From contig NZ_VIVL01000005.1 in the NCBI RefSeq assembly GCF_007828835.1, positions 62,001 to 126,000 of the forward strand: a DNA stretch of 64,000 bases. Reading direction: 5' to 3'. The stretch comes from Variovorax beijingensis. GTDB lineage: Bacteria; Pseudomonadota; Gammaproteobacteria; Burkholderiales; Burkholderiaceae_C. Both the position numbers and the translations under genes were made by a program. This document shows positions 1-8,502 of the stretch, piece after piece (position 1 is the first letter of the stretch; the number at the start of each line of letters is the position of its first letter). Below the pieces are notes generated by a model. That model did no database searches and was not told the origin of the DNA. It worked only from the letters and a program-made list of their open reading frames with translations.

Positions 1-1
1 C

Positions 2-226
2 GACGGTTCCTGCCAGGTGATCCGCGGGCCGGCCGCCGAAATCGTGAGCCTGGCCGGCGAGGTGCGCTCGCAGCCCGACGGCTCGCTGCGCGCCGCGCTC
101 ACCGGCGTGGTGGCGGACACGCACGGCCACCTGTACGGCGGCCCGTTCGTGGCGGGCGCCAATGCCGTCTGCGTCACCTTCGAAGTCACGCTCGAAGAGT
201 GGCTGCCTTCGCCCGACAACCCCTGA
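2..226 (+). CDS. PPC/DUF296-domain protein, 3' fragment
   Basis: This is the last 74 codons of a gene whose start lies outside the window. The tail carries the signature of the PPC (plant and prokaryote conserved, DUF296) domain: a GVVADTHGHLYGGPFVAGAN stretch followed by the closing beta-strand VCVTFEV and LEEWLP. In plants this domain belongs to AT-hook DNA-binding proteins; bacterial stand-alone versions are small trimers of unsettled function and often lie in acyl-CoA catabolic clusters. It ends 27 nt before the SDR gene on the same strand, so it is probably in the same transcription unit as the thiolase, ligase and TRAP genes. The family call is good; the role is unknown. Confidence 0.75.
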   Translation, partial: DGSCQVIRGPAAEIVSLAGEVRSQPDGSLRAALTGVVADTHGHLYGGPFVAGANAVCVTFEVTLEEWLPSPDNP

Positions 227-253
227 TTTCGTCCACTGCAGAAATTCCCATCA

Positions 254-1069
254 ATGACCGATCTCCCCACTTCATCTGCTTCCCGCGTCGCCGTCGTCAC
301 CGGAGGCGCGCGCGGCATCGGCCTGGCCATCGGCCGCTGGTTCCTGGCGCACGGCTACAGCGTCGCGCTGCTCGACATCGACGGCGCCACGCTCGACCAG
401 GCGGTGGCCGAACTCGCGCAGCCTGCAAAGGTGCTTGGCCTGCACTGCGACGTGTCGAAGCCATCGCAGATCGAGCGCGCGGCAAAGGCCGTGGTCGAGC
501 GCTTCGGCCACGTCGACGCGCTGGTCAACAACGCCGGTGTGGCGGTGTTCAAGCCGGTGCTCCAGACTTCGTTCGAGGAATGGCGTACGGTGCTCGGCAC
601 CAACCTGGACGGCGCGTTCCTGTGCACCCAGGCCTTCGGCGCGCTGATGGTCGAACGCGGGAGCGGCGCGGTGGTGAACATCGCCTCCATCTCCGGCCTG
701 CGCGCCAGCACGCTGCGGGTCGCCTATGGCACCAGCAAGGCGGCGCTGATCCACCTGACCAAGCAGCATGCGGTGGAACTGGGCAATGCGGGCGTGCGCG
801 TGAACGTGATTGCGCCGGGGCCGGTGGAAACCGAGATGGCCAAGCTTGTGCACAGCGTGGCGATCCGCTCCGACTATTACGACACCATTCCGCTGGGCCG
901 CTATGGCACGCCGGAGGAAATGGCCAACGCCGTGGGCTTCCTGTGCAGCGACGAGGCGAGCTTCATCAATGGCCAGGTGCTGGCCGTCGATGGCGGCTTC
1001 GATGCCGCGGGTGTCGGCCTGCCGACCCTGCGCCGGGGCATGCCCGCGCCCGCCGCCGATCACGCCTGA
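254..1069 (+). CDS. SDR family NAD(P)-dependent oxidoreductase
   Basis: A 271-residue classical short-chain dehydrogenase/reductase. The cofactor-binding motif TGGARGIG lies at residues 16-23, the structural NNAG at 92-95, and the catalytic set is Asn117, Ser145, Tyr158 and Lys162 (YGTSK). Asp41 at the end of the second strand suggests preference for NAD(H) over NADP(H), which is an inference. It ends with the usual INGQVLAVDGG. It lies 16 nt upstream of a thiolase and is followed by an acyl-CoA ligase and a TRAP transporter. It therefore probably oxidises a hydroxyacyl or alicyclic alcohol intermediate in the same pathway. The exact substrate cannot be read from the sequence. Confidence 0.93.
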   Translation: MTDLPTSSASRVAVVTGGARGIGLAIGRWFLAHGYSVALLDIDGATLDQAVAELAQPAKVLGLHCDVSKPSQIERAAKAVVERFGHVDALVNNAGVAVFKPVLQTSFEEWRTVLGTNLDGAFLCTQAFGALMVERGSGAVVNIASISGLRASTLRVAYGTSKAALIHLTKQHAVELGNAGVRVNVIAPGPVETEMAKLVHSVAIRSDYYDTIPLGRYGTPEEMANAVGFLCSDEASFINGQVLAVDGGFDAAGVGLPTLRRGMPAPAADHA

Positions 1070-1085
1070 CAAGAAGGACCGCCCA

Positions 1086-2258
1086 ATGGCCACCAACGCC
1101 TGCATCATCGGCTGGGGACACACGCCTTTCGGCAAGCTCGACGCAGTGGAGAGCGAAGCGCTCATCCGCTCAGCGGTCGAGCCCGCGCTGCAGACCGCGG
1201 GCCTCGCCGCGGCCGACATCGACGGCATCTTCGTCGGCCACTTCAACAGCGGCTTCCTGCCGCAGGACTTCAGCGCGTCGCTCGTCGGCCTGGCATTGCC
1301 CGAGCTGCGCCACGTTCCCGCGGTGCGCATGGAGAACGCATGCGCCACGGGCTCGGCCGCGATCTGGGCCGCGCTCGATGCGGTGCAGTGCGGGCGCGTG
1401 CGGCATGCGCTGGTGGTCGGCTTCGAGATCATGAATGCCGTGCCCGGCCCGCGCATCGCCGAGACGCTGCTGCGCTGTTCCTACGTGAAGGAAGAGGGCG
1501 CGACCCCGGCGGGCTTTGCGGGCGTCTTCGGCCAGATCGCGGGCCAGTACTTCGAGCGCTTCGGCGACCAGAGCGATGCGCTGGCCGCCATCTCGGCCAA
1601 GAACCACGCCAACGGCGTGCACAACCCTTACGCGCACATGCGGCGCGACCTGGGCTTCGACTTCTGCCGCCAGCCGTCGGAGAAGAATCCGTTCGTCGCC
1701 GGTCCGTTGAAGCGCTCCGACTGCTCGCTGGTTTCCGACGGCGCGGCGGCGCTGGTCATCTCGGCCGCGCCGATCGCATCGGCGACGGTCCCGGCGGTGC
1801 GCTGGCGCTCGCGCACGCAGGTCAACGACTACCTGCCGCTGTCGCGCCGCGACCCGACGCGCTTCGAGGGCGCGGCGCTCGCGTGGCAGCGGGGGCTGGC
1901 CGCGGCGGGGCTGTCGCTGCATGACCTGGGCTTCGTCGAGACGCACGACTGCTTCACCATTGCGGAGCTGCTCGAGTACGAGGCCATGGGCCTGGCGCCG
2001 CACGGGCAGGGCGCACGCGTGATCCTCGACGGCGTGAGCCGCAAGGACGGCAAGCTGCCGGTCAATCCGTCGGGCGGTCTGAAGTCGCGCGGCCATCCGA
2101 TCGGCGCCACGGGCGTGTCGCAGCATGTGATGGCGGCCATGCAACTGGCGGGCCTGGCGGGCGACATGCAGGTGGGCTCGGGCAAGCCGGGCGCGGTCTT
2201 CAACATGGGCGGCGCCGCAGTTGCCAACTACCTGAGCGTGCTGGAGGTGCACCCGTGA
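1086..2258 (+). CDS. SCP-x-type thiolase (acetyl-CoA acetyltransferase family)
   Basis: The product is 390 residues. The ATG at 1086 is chosen because the family's N-terminal strand (ACIIGWGHTPFGKL) starts there; the open frame continues upstream without homology. The acylated cysteine is Cys86 in ENACATGSA. The SCP2-thiolase signature ETHDCFTIAELLEYE lies near residue 286 and the GHPIGATG catalytic loop near 337. This subfamily cleaves or condenses beta-ketoacyl-CoAs, often branched, alicyclic or steroid-like. It overlaps the downstream ligase start by 4 nt (GTGA), so the two are translationally coupled. In this cluster it probably performs the final thiolysis after the SDR step. Confidence 0.93.
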   Translation: MATNACIIGWGHTPFGKLDAVESEALIRSAVEPALQTAGLAAADIDGIFVGHFNSGFLPQDFSASLVGLALPELRHVPAVRMENACATGSAAIWAALDAVQCGRVRHALVVGFEIMNAVPGPRIAETLLRCSYVKEEGATPAGFAGVFGQIAGQYFERFGDQSDALAAISAKNHANGVHNPYAHMRRDLGFDFCRQPSEKNPFVAGPLKRSDCSLVSDGAAALVISAAPIASATVPAVRWRSRTQVNDYLPLSRRDPTRFEGAALAWQRGLAAAGLSLHDLGFVETHDCFTIAELLEYEAMGLAPHGQGARVILDGVSRKDGKLPVNPSGGLKSRGHPIGATGVSQHVMAAMQLAGLAGDMQVGSGKPGAVFNMGGAAVANYLSVLEVHP

Positions 2259-3844
2259 ACGAAGCGCGGGCGATGAACCTGTCCGCGCTGCTGTCGCAGA
2301 CGGCCGCGCTGTTTCCCGACCGGCCGGGGCTGATCCAGGGCGAGCGGCAGTGGACCTGGCGCGAGATCGACGCGCGCGTCGATGCGCTGGTGCAGGGGCT
2401 GCGCTCGCTGGGTATGCGGCCGGGCGACAAGCTGCTCGTGATGTCGCGCAACAACCCGGCGCTGTTCGAGAGCTGCTGGGCCGCCTTCCGCCTGGGCGCG
2501 GTCTGGGTGCCGGTCAACTTCCGGCTCACGCCGCCGGAAGTCGCCTACCTGGGCAGCGCCAGCGAGGCCAGCGTGATGCTGGCCGAGGACTGCTTTGCCG
2601 AGCATGTGGCGGCGGTGAAAGCCGCGTCTTCGCATCTGCGCTCGGTCGTCACCATCGGCCTCCCGCGCGCCAGTGAACTCGGCTACGAGCCGCTGCTCGC
2701 GGCCAACGCCGGTGCGCCCGCGGCGATGGCGCAGGTCGATGCCGACCACCCCCTGTGGTACTTCTACACCTCGGGCACCACCGGCCGCCCGAAGGCCGCC
2801 GTGCTGACGCACGGGCAGCTCGCCTTCGTCGTGACCAACCACCTGGCCGATCTCATCCCGGGCACCACCGAGCACGACTGCTCGATCGCCGTGGCGCCGC
2901 TGTCGCATGGCGCGGGCATCCATGCGCTGCTCAACGTGGCGCGCGGTGCGGCCACCGTGCTGCTCGCGTCCGACAGGCTGGAGCCCGCCACCTTCTGGGC
3001 GCTGGTGGAGCGGCACCGCGTGACCAATGTCTTCACGGTGCCGACCATCGTCAAGATGCTGGTGGAAGACCCGGCCGTCGACCGGTTCGATCATGGCTCG
3101 CTGCGCTACGTGGTCTATGCGGGCGCGCCGATGTACCGCGCGGACCAGAAGCGCGCGCTGCAGAAGCTCGGCAAGGTGCTGGTGCAGTACTTCGGCCTGG
3201 GCGAGGTCACGGGCTGCATCACGGTGCTGCCGCCGGCCATGCATTCCGCCGACGACGATGATCCGAACGCCCACATCGGCTGCTGCGGCCGGGCCCGCAC
3301 CGGCATGGAGGTGGCCATCCTCGATGCGCAGATGCAGCCGGTGCCCGCCGGCACCGTCGGCGAGATCTGCTGCCGCGGGCCGGCCGTGTTTGCGGGCTAC
3401 TTCAACAACCCCGAAGCCACCGGGAAGGCGCTGCGCGGCGGCTGGTTCCACACCGGCGATCTCGGCCGCATGGATGCGCGCGGGCTGCTCTACATCACGG
3501 GTCGCGAATCGGACATGTACATCTCGGGCGGCTCGAACATATACCCGCGCGAGGTCGAAGAAATCCTGCTGATGCATCCGGCCGTGCGCGAGGCGGCGGT
3601 GCTCGGCATCGCGGACGAGAAATGGGGCGAGGTGGGCGTGGCGGTGATCGTGGCCTCGCAGCCCGGCCTCACGGCCGAGCAGCTCCTGCAGCACCTGGAC
3701 GGCCGCTGCGCGAAATACCGCTGGCCGCGGTACATCTTCTTCTGGGATGCGCTGCCGAAGTCCGGCTACGGAAAGGTCGCCAAGGCCGACATCCGCAAGC
3801 AGCTGTTCGAACGCGGCGACGTGAAGGAGGCCGCCACCACCTGA
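2255..3844 (+). CDS. AMP-forming acyl-CoA synthetase (ANL superfamily)
   Basis: A 529-residue acid-CoA ligase. The P-loop-like YTSGTTGRPK lies around residues 170-180, the ATP-binding GDLGRMD near 401, the hinge GRESDMYISGG near 416 and the adenylation lysine region (PKSGYGKVAKAD) near 505. It activates a carboxylic acid to its CoA thioester through an acyl-adenylate. The start used is the GTG at 2255, which overlaps the thiolase stop; an in-frame ATG at 2273 is an alternative. The substrate is probably the acid imported by the TRAP system encoded directly downstream. Fatty-acyl and aromatic-acid ligases cannot be separated by sight. Confidence 0.93.
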   Translation: MNEARAMNLSALLSQTAALFPDRPGLIQGERQWTWREIDARVDALVQGLRSLGMRPGDKLLVMSRNNPALFESCWAAFRLGAVWVPVNFRLTPPEVAYLGSASEASVMLAEDCFAEHVAAVKAASSHLRSVVTIGLPRASELGYEPLLAANAGAPAAMAQVDADHPLWYFYTSGTTGRPKAAVLTHGQLAFVVTNHLADLIPGTTEHDCSIAVAPLSHGAGIHALLNVARGAATVLLASDRLEPATFWALVERHRVTNVFTVPTIVKMLVEDPAVDRFDHGSLRYVVYAGAPMYRADQKRALQKLGKVLVQYFGLGEVTGCITVLPPAMHSADDDDPNAHIGCCGRARTGMEVAILDAQMQPVPAGTVGEICCRGPAVFAGYFNNPEATGKALRGGWFHTGDLGRMDARGLLYITGRESDMYISGGSNIYPREVEEILLMHPAVREAAVLGIADEKWGEVGVAVIVASQPGLTAEQLLQHLDGRCAKYRWPRYIFFWDALPKSGYGKVAKADIRKQLFERGDVKEAATT

Positions 3845-3907
3845 GCGCACCCATCGACGCCGCCCCGCACGACCAGATCCATTCACAAAAGGACCAGGAG
3901 ACAAAAA

Positions 3908-4921
3908 ATGAGCATTTCCCGCCGCACCGTGCTGCGCTCGACGGCACTGGCCGCCAGCCTCGCCGTTCCCATGCACCGGGCCTTCGCGCAGAAGGCCGAG
4001 TTCAACTACAAGTACGCGAACAACCTGCCGGTCACGCATCCGCTCAACATCCGCGCCAAGGAGATGGCCGACGCCATCCGCGCCGAGACCGGCGGCCGCG
4101 TCGACATCCAGATCTTCCCGAGCAACCAGCTGGGCTCCGACACCGACATGCTGAGCCAGCTGCGCTCGGGCGGCGTGGAGTTCTTCACGCTGTCGGGGCT
4201 GATCCTTTCCACGCTCGTGCCGTCCGCATCGATCAGCGGCGTGGGCTTTGCCTTCAACGACTATGCGAGCGTGTGGAAGGCGATGGACGGCGAACTCGGC
4301 GCCCACATCCGCCAGCAGATCGCCAAGGCCAACATCGTTCCGATGGAGAAGATCTGGGACAACGGCTTCCGCCAGATCACCTCGTCGAGCCGCGCCATTG
4401 CCGCGCCGCAGGACATGAAGGGCTTCAAGATCCGCGTGCCGGTTTCGCCGCTGTGGACCTCGATGTTCAAGGCGCTCGACGCCGCGCCCACCTCCATCAA
4501 CTTTGCCGAGGTCTATTCGGCGCTTCAGACGAAGATCGTCGACGGGCAGGAGAACCCGCTGGCCATCATCGCGACGGCCAAGCTCTACGAGGTGCAGAAG
4601 TACTGCTCGCTGAGCAACCACATGTGGGACGGCTTCTGGTTCCTGGCCAACCGGCGCGCCTGGGAAAAGCTGCCTGCCGAGTTGCGCACCGTGGTGGCCC
4701 GGCACATCAACGCGGCCGGCATGAAGGAGCGCGCCGACGTGGCTGAACTCAACGCCGGGCTGCAGAAGGAGCTGGCCGCCAAGGGCATGGCCTTCAACCA
4801 GCCCGACGCGGCCGCCTTCCGCGACCAGCTGCGCAAGGCCGGCTTCTACGGCGAGTGGAAGGCCAAGTACGGCGACGAGGCCTGGGCGCTGCTCGAGCGC
4901 AGCGCGGGCAAGCTTGCATGA
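3908..4921 (+). CDS. TRAP transporter substrate-binding protein (DctP family)
   Basis: A 337-residue periplasmic solute receptor. The N-terminus (SRRTVLR, then a hydrophobic stretch ending in RAFAQ) looks like a twin-arginine-type signal peptide with cleavage near residue 28. The mature part has the family features: the GGRVDIQIFPSNQLG loop, the conserved arginine strand GFKIRVP that binds a substrate carboxylate, and the SINFAEVYSALQTKIVDGQE segment. A purine-rich SD (AGGAGAC) precedes the ATG. Its stop overlaps the permease start (ATGA). TRAP receptors of this type bind organic acids. Its place behind an acyl-CoA ligase suggests that it delivers that enzyme's substrate. Confidence 0.95.
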   Translation: MSISRRTVLRSTALAASLAVPMHRAFAQKAEFNYKYANNLPVTHPLNIRAKEMADAIRAETGGRVDIQIFPSNQLGSDTDMLSQLRSGGVEFFTLSGLILSTLVPSASISGVGFAFNDYASVWKAMDGELGAHIRQQIAKANIVPMEKIWDNGFRQITSSSRAIAAPQDMKGFKIRVPVSPLWTSMFKALDAAPTSINFAEVYSALQTKIVDGQENPLAIIATAKLYEVQKYCSLSNHMWDGFWFLANRRAWEKLPAELRTVVARHINAAGMKERADVAELNAGLQKELAAKGMAFNQPDAAAFRDQLRKAGFYGEWKAKYGDEAWALLERSAGKLA

Positions 4922-6786
4922 GCGGGCCGGCCCTCGCCCTGGCGGCCGGCACGCGCGTCGACGCGCCCCGGCTGTCGGCCATCGAGCGCCGGCTCGGCGC
5001 GCTGGTCGACATCGCCGCCGGCGGCCTGGTGCTGGCCGACGTGGTGGTGCTGCTCGCGGGCGTGCTCGCACGCTTCGTGTTCCACAGTCCGCTGGTCTGG
5101 TCCGACGAGCTCGCGTCGATCCTGTTCATCTGGCTCGCGATGCTGGGCGCGGTGGTCGCGCTGCGGCGCGGCGAGCACATGCGCATGACGGCGCTGGTCT
5201 CGATGCAGCCGCCGTCGCGGCGTCCGCTGTTCGAAGCCCTGGCGCTGTGCGCTTCGCTCGCGTTCCTGGCGATGGTGGCATGGCCGGCCTGGGAGTACGC
5301 GTCCGAGGAGCGCTTCATCACCACGCCCGCGCTGAACATCTCGAATGCATGGCGGGCCGCGGCGCTGCCGGTGGGCATCGGCCTGATGGGTTTGTTCGCG
5401 GTGCTCAGGCTGCTGCGCGACCTGGAGTGGCGGGTCACGGCCAAGGCGGTGGCGATCGTCGCCACGCTGATCGTGGCGTTCACGCTCGGCCGCTCGGTGT
5501 TCCAGGAGCTCGGGCGGCTGAACCTGCTGGTGTTCTTCGTCGGCGTGGTGCTGGCGGGCGTGCTCGCGGGCATTCCCATTGCCTTTTCGTTCGGCCTCGG
5601 CACCTTCGGCTACCTCGCGCTGGCCACCGACACGGCGCTGCCGGTGATCGTGGGGCGCATGGACGAGGGCATGTCGCACCTGATCCTGCTCGCGGTGCCG
5701 CTGTTCGTGTTCCTCGGCCTGCTGATCGAGATGACCGGCATGGCCAAGGCGATGGTCGCGTTCCTCGCAGGCCTGCTGGGGCATGTGAAGGGCGGGCTGT
5801 CGTACGTGCTGGTGGGCGCGATGTACCTCGTGTCGGGCATCTCGGGCTCCAAGGCGGCCGACATGGCGGCAGTGGCGCCGGCGCTTTTTCCGGAGATGAA
5901 GCAGCGCGGCGCGAGCGAGGGCGAACTCGTCGCGCTGCTGGCCGCGACCGGCGCGCAGACCGAGACGGTGCCGCCCAGCCTGGTGCTGATCACCATCGGC
6001 TCGGTCACGGGCGTGTCGATCGCCGCGCTGTTCACGGGCGGCCTGCTGCCGGCCGTGGTGCTGGGTCTGATGCTGTGCGTGGTCGTGTACTTCCGCTGCC
6101 GCGGCGAGGACCTGCGCGAGGTCATGCGCACGCCTTGGCGCGAGGTCGGCCGGCTGGCCGTCGTGGCACTGCCGGCGCTGGCGCTGCCGTTCGTGATCCG
6201 CGCGGCGGTGGTCGAGGGCGTGGCCACCGCGACCGAGGTCTCGACCATCGGCATCATGTACGCCGTGGTCGCGGGGCTCGTCGTGTACCGCCAGTTCGAC
6301 TGGAAGCGGCTGGGGCCGATGCTCGTTGCGACGGCGTCGCTGTCGGGCGCCATCCTGCTGATCATCGGCACCGCGACGGCCATGGCCTGGGGCCTCACGC
6401 AGTCGGGCTTCTCGCGCCTGCTGGCCGAAGCGATGACCGGCCTGCCCGGCGGCGCGCCGATGTTCCTGGCGGTGTCGCTGGTGATCTTCGTGGTGCTGGG
6501 CAGCGTGCTCGAGGGCATTCCGGCGATCGTGCTGTTCGGCCCGCTCCTGTTCCCGATAGCGCGGCAGCTGGGCATCCACGAGGTGCACTACGCGATGGTG
6601 GTGGTGCTGTCGATGGGGCTCGGCCTGTTCGCGCCGCCGCTGGGCGTGGGCTACTACGCGGCCTGCGCGATCGGGCGCGTGCATCCCGACGCGGGCATCC
6701 GGCCGATCGCGGGCTACATGGTCGCGCTGCTGGTGGGGACGATTGCGGTGGCGGCGATTCCTTGGCTGTCGATTGGGTTTCTTTGA
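4918..6786 (+). CDS. TRAP transporter fused permease (DctQ-DctM)
   Basis: A 622-residue integral membrane protein. The first ~200 residues form the small four-helix DctQ-like subunit, with the typical VWSDELASILFIWLAMLGA helix. From about residue 205 the DctM-like transport subunit follows, with more than ten hydrophobic segments, the GSKAADMAAVAP loop and the FAPPLGVGYYAAC motif near the end. This fused arrangement is known for a TRAP subclass. The ATG at 4918 overlaps the stop of the receptor gene. Energy comes from the Na+ or H+ gradient. It is the last gene of the 254-6786 operon. Confidence 0.95.
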   Translation: MSGPALALAAGTRVDAPRLSAIERRLGALVDIAAGGLVLADVVVLLAGVLARFVFHSPLVWSDELASILFIWLAMLGAVVALRRGEHMRMTALVSMQPPSRRPLFEALALCASLAFLAMVAWPAWEYASEERFITTPALNISNAWRAAALPVGIGLMGLFAVLRLLRDLEWRVTAKAVAIVATLIVAFTLGRSVFQELGRLNLLVFFVGVVLAGVLAGIPIAFSFGLGTFGYLALATDTALPVIVGRMDEGMSHLILLAVPLFVFLGLLIEMTGMAKAMVAFLAGLLGHVKGGLSYVLVGAMYLVSGISGSKAADMAAVAPALFPEMKQRGASEGELVALLAATGAQTETVPPSLVLITIGSVTGVSIAALFTGGLLPAVVLGLMLCVVVYFRCRGEDLREVMRTPWREVGRLAVVALPALALPFVIRAAVVEGVATATEVSTIGIMYAVVAGLVVYRQFDWKRLGPMLVATASLSGAILLIIGTATAMAWGLTQSGFSRLLAEAMTGLPGGAPMFLAVSLVIFVVLGSVLEGIPAIVLFGPLLFPIARQLGIHEVHYAMVVVLSMGLGLFAPPLGVGYYAACAIGRVHPDAGIRPIAGYMVALLVGTIAVAAIPWLSIGFL

Positions 6787-6891
6787 GTGGGCGGGGCCTG
6801 CTGTCAGGGGGTGGGGGCTTCGCCTTTGGCGTCTGGGACTCGAGGCAGTAAAGCCTTGATGCGCTGGCGAAGCAGCGCGGGTGAGTTCGAT

Positions 6892-6908
6892 GCGTGCTTC
6901 GAGCACGC
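6892..6908. terminator. Possible hairpin between convergent genes
   Basis: A GCGTGC/GCACGC dyad with a 5-nt loop lies in the 141-nt gap between the convergent TRAP permease and XRE genes. No T-run follows on either strand, so it is a weak candidate for a bidirectional terminator. Confidence 0.25.
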
Positions 6909-6927
6909 CCGTTGATGGTGTGGGCGT

Positions 6928-7398
6928 TCAATCATGCAGCGGCTTCCTGCCTAATGCGCGTGCCAGTTCATCGAGCAATCGCCGCTCTCGCGCATGGAGC
7001 ACCGATGCATCGACATGGCGCCAGTTGCGTTCGTAGGTGGCCCACGCCTCTTCGGGCGTGAGTTCGGTGCCCGGTGCCAGCTGCCAGGCGAGTCGGCGCA
7101 GTTGGGGGTAATCGGCGATACGAACGCCGCCAGGAATCGGCGCCGGCTGTGCGGATTGTGTTGACGGGACCACGTCGACATCCAGGCCCAGCGCTGCGAT
7201 TGCATTCATGTAGGCCCCCATCGTGACCGAGGGCTCGCCGCGTTCGATGCGATGCAGCGTCATGCGGGACACGCCTGCAGCCTCTGCCGCCGCAGTGGCG
7301 CTGACCTTCAGGGCCTTGCGGCGAGCATGGATGCGCCGGCCGAATGCTGCGAGGCGGCGATCGGCCGCGGGGGTGAGAGGCGGGGCTGCAGAAGGCAT
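6928..7398 (-). CDS. XRE-family helix-turn-helix regulator
   Basis: The product is 156 residues. A lambda-repressor-type HTH occupies roughly residues 18-65 (GRRIHARRKALKVSATAAAEAAGVSRMTLHRIERGEPSV, not all strictly conserved). The C-terminal half is alpha-helical and charged, with no recognised enzymatic motif. Some antitoxins have this layout, but no toxin gene is adjacent: the neighbours are a TRAP operon (convergent) and an SDR gene. An inverted repeat 18 nt upstream of the start suggests autorepression. The target genes are unknown. Confidence 0.85.
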   Translation of the reverse strand: MPSAAPPLTPAADRRLAAFGRRIHARRKALKVSATAAAEAAGVSRMTLHRIERGEPSVTMGAYMNAIAALGLDVDVVPSTQSAQPAPIPGGVRIADYPQLRRLAWQLAPGTELTPEEAWATYERNWRHVDASVLHARERRLLDELARALGRKPLHD

Positions 7399-7415
7399 AT
7401 GTGTATCTCATATTA

Positions 7416-7435
7416 GACAAGCCAGGAGATTTGTC
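7416..7435. promoter_or_regulatory. Putative operator of the XRE regulator
   Basis: GACAA and TTGTC arms, separated by 10 nt, lie just upstream of the XRE start codon. The position and symmetry fit a dimeric HTH autoregulator. This is inferred from sequence alone. Confidence 0.4.
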
Positions 7436-7584
7436 CAGAATGAGTGACATAAAGCAATGGAAAGAATGGTCTGTCGCATTCGACAAATTCCCAATCGGAG
7501 ACAGGACTTCCGCCGCAGTCCGCCTCACGTGTTGTGGCGTCGCGATGACGGCCCGCGGCAGCCCTGGTGGCGCGTGCAACGCGC

Positions 7585-8370
7585 TCAACTGTTCATGACG
7601 CGCGCAAAGATGGCCTGGTGCAGCCATCGCGGTGTTGCCCACACCATCGCGACGGCAGCCTTGTTGTTGAAGCCCGGAACCACACTGACGCGGCCGGCGT
7701 GCAGCGCACGGATTCCCGCCCGCACCACCGGTGCCGGCTTCATCATCAGAAGCTTGAGCCCCCATGTGATCTTCTGTTTCGCGGCCTGCGCAAAACCGGT
7801 GTCGGACATGCCGGGGCACAGCGAGGTCACCGTCACGCCATCGCGCTTGAACTCACGGTGCAAGGCATCGCCAAGGCGCAGCACATAGGCCTTGGCGGCG
7901 CCATAGACGGCCATGTTTTCCACGCCGAAGTGAGCAAGCATGCTGGCCACGAGCAGTATCTTGCCGTGGCCGCGTGCGCGCATGTCCTCGCCGAAGAGCC
8001 GCGTCATGACCGTGAGGCTCGCGATGTCCAGGTGCAACATGTCCAGGGCGCTTTGCATCGGCGTGTCGAGGAAAGCGCCCTGCAGGCCGTGACCCGCGTT
8101 GTTGATCAGGATCTCGACCGCAATGGCGCGCTCGCGAAGGTTGGCGTGCAACCTGTGGACGGCGGCCACGTCCGACAGGTCTGCCTGCTCCACGATGACC
8201 TTGATGCCCCACTCCTGTTGCAGCGCCGCAGCCAGGGCCTGCAGCCGATCGAGTCGGCGCGCAACCAGAATCAGCGGGTGGCCCTTGGCTGCGTATTGCC
8301 TTGCGAATTCTTCGCCGAAGCCACTGGACGCACCAGTGATGAGAACCCAGGAGTCGACGTTGGTAGCCAT
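7585..8370 (-). CDS. SDR family oxidoreductase (DltE/short-chain type)
   Basis: The 261-residue product starts at the ATG at 8370. It has the glycine motif TGASSGFG at residues 12-19, NNAG near 92, a catalytic serine in LLVASMLAH and YGAAKAY as the YxxxK motif. Arginines after the second strand (VARRLDRL) suggest NADP(H) use. The tail is hydrophobic and basic, as in SDR proteins of the YqjQ/DltE group. It is divergent from a TetR gene, and a nested palindrome lies between them, so TetR probably represses it. The substrate is unknown; carbonyl detoxification is a reasonable inference. Confidence 0.92.
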   Translation of the reverse strand: MATNVDSWVLITGASSGFGEEFARQYAAKGHPLILVARRLDRLQALAAALQQEWGIKVIVEQADLSDVAAVHRLHANLRERAIAVEILINNAGHGLQGAFLDTPMQSALDMLHLDIASLTVMTRLFGEDMRARGHGKILLVASMLAHFGVENMAVYGAAKAYVLRLGDALHREFKRDGVTVTSLCPGMSDTGFAQAAKQKITWGLKLLMMKPAPVVRAGIRALHAGRVSVVPGFNNKAAVAMVWATPRWLHQAIFARVMNS

Positions 8371-8440
8371 GATGTTCGCCTTTGTTGAAGTTGCAGTGAC
8401 GCTGGAGGTGGCCGGCATCCTTGCTTTCAGGCAAGATTGG

Positions 8441-8476
8441 AGACCGATGGTCTGTAATTTAACAGACCATCGGTCT
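8441..8476. promoter_or_regulatory. Nested palindromic operator between SDR and TetR genes
   Basis: Two 15-nt arms (AGACCGATGGTCTGT at 8441-8455 and its exact reverse complement at 8462-8476) flank an AATTTA spacer. Each arm is itself a perfect dyad, AGACC-3 nt-GGTCT. This is the layout expected for two TetR dimers bound side by side. It lies between the divergent SDR (start 8370) and TetR (start 8503) genes and probably controls both. Confidence 0.75.
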
Positions 8477-8502
8477 TTTAGCAAATGGAACGTGATCACC
8501 GC

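Noticed and set aside
2228..5071. A 947-codon open frame on the minus strand
   Set aside because: It lies antisense to the thiolase, ligase and TRAP receptor genes, has the Arg/Ala/Gly-rich composition of a GC-driven shadow frame and shows no family motif.
4846..6906. A 686-codon minus-strand frame opposite the TRAP permease
   Set aside because: Its His/Arg/Gln-rich sequence is the reverse reading of transmembrane codons; no plausible start context or homology.
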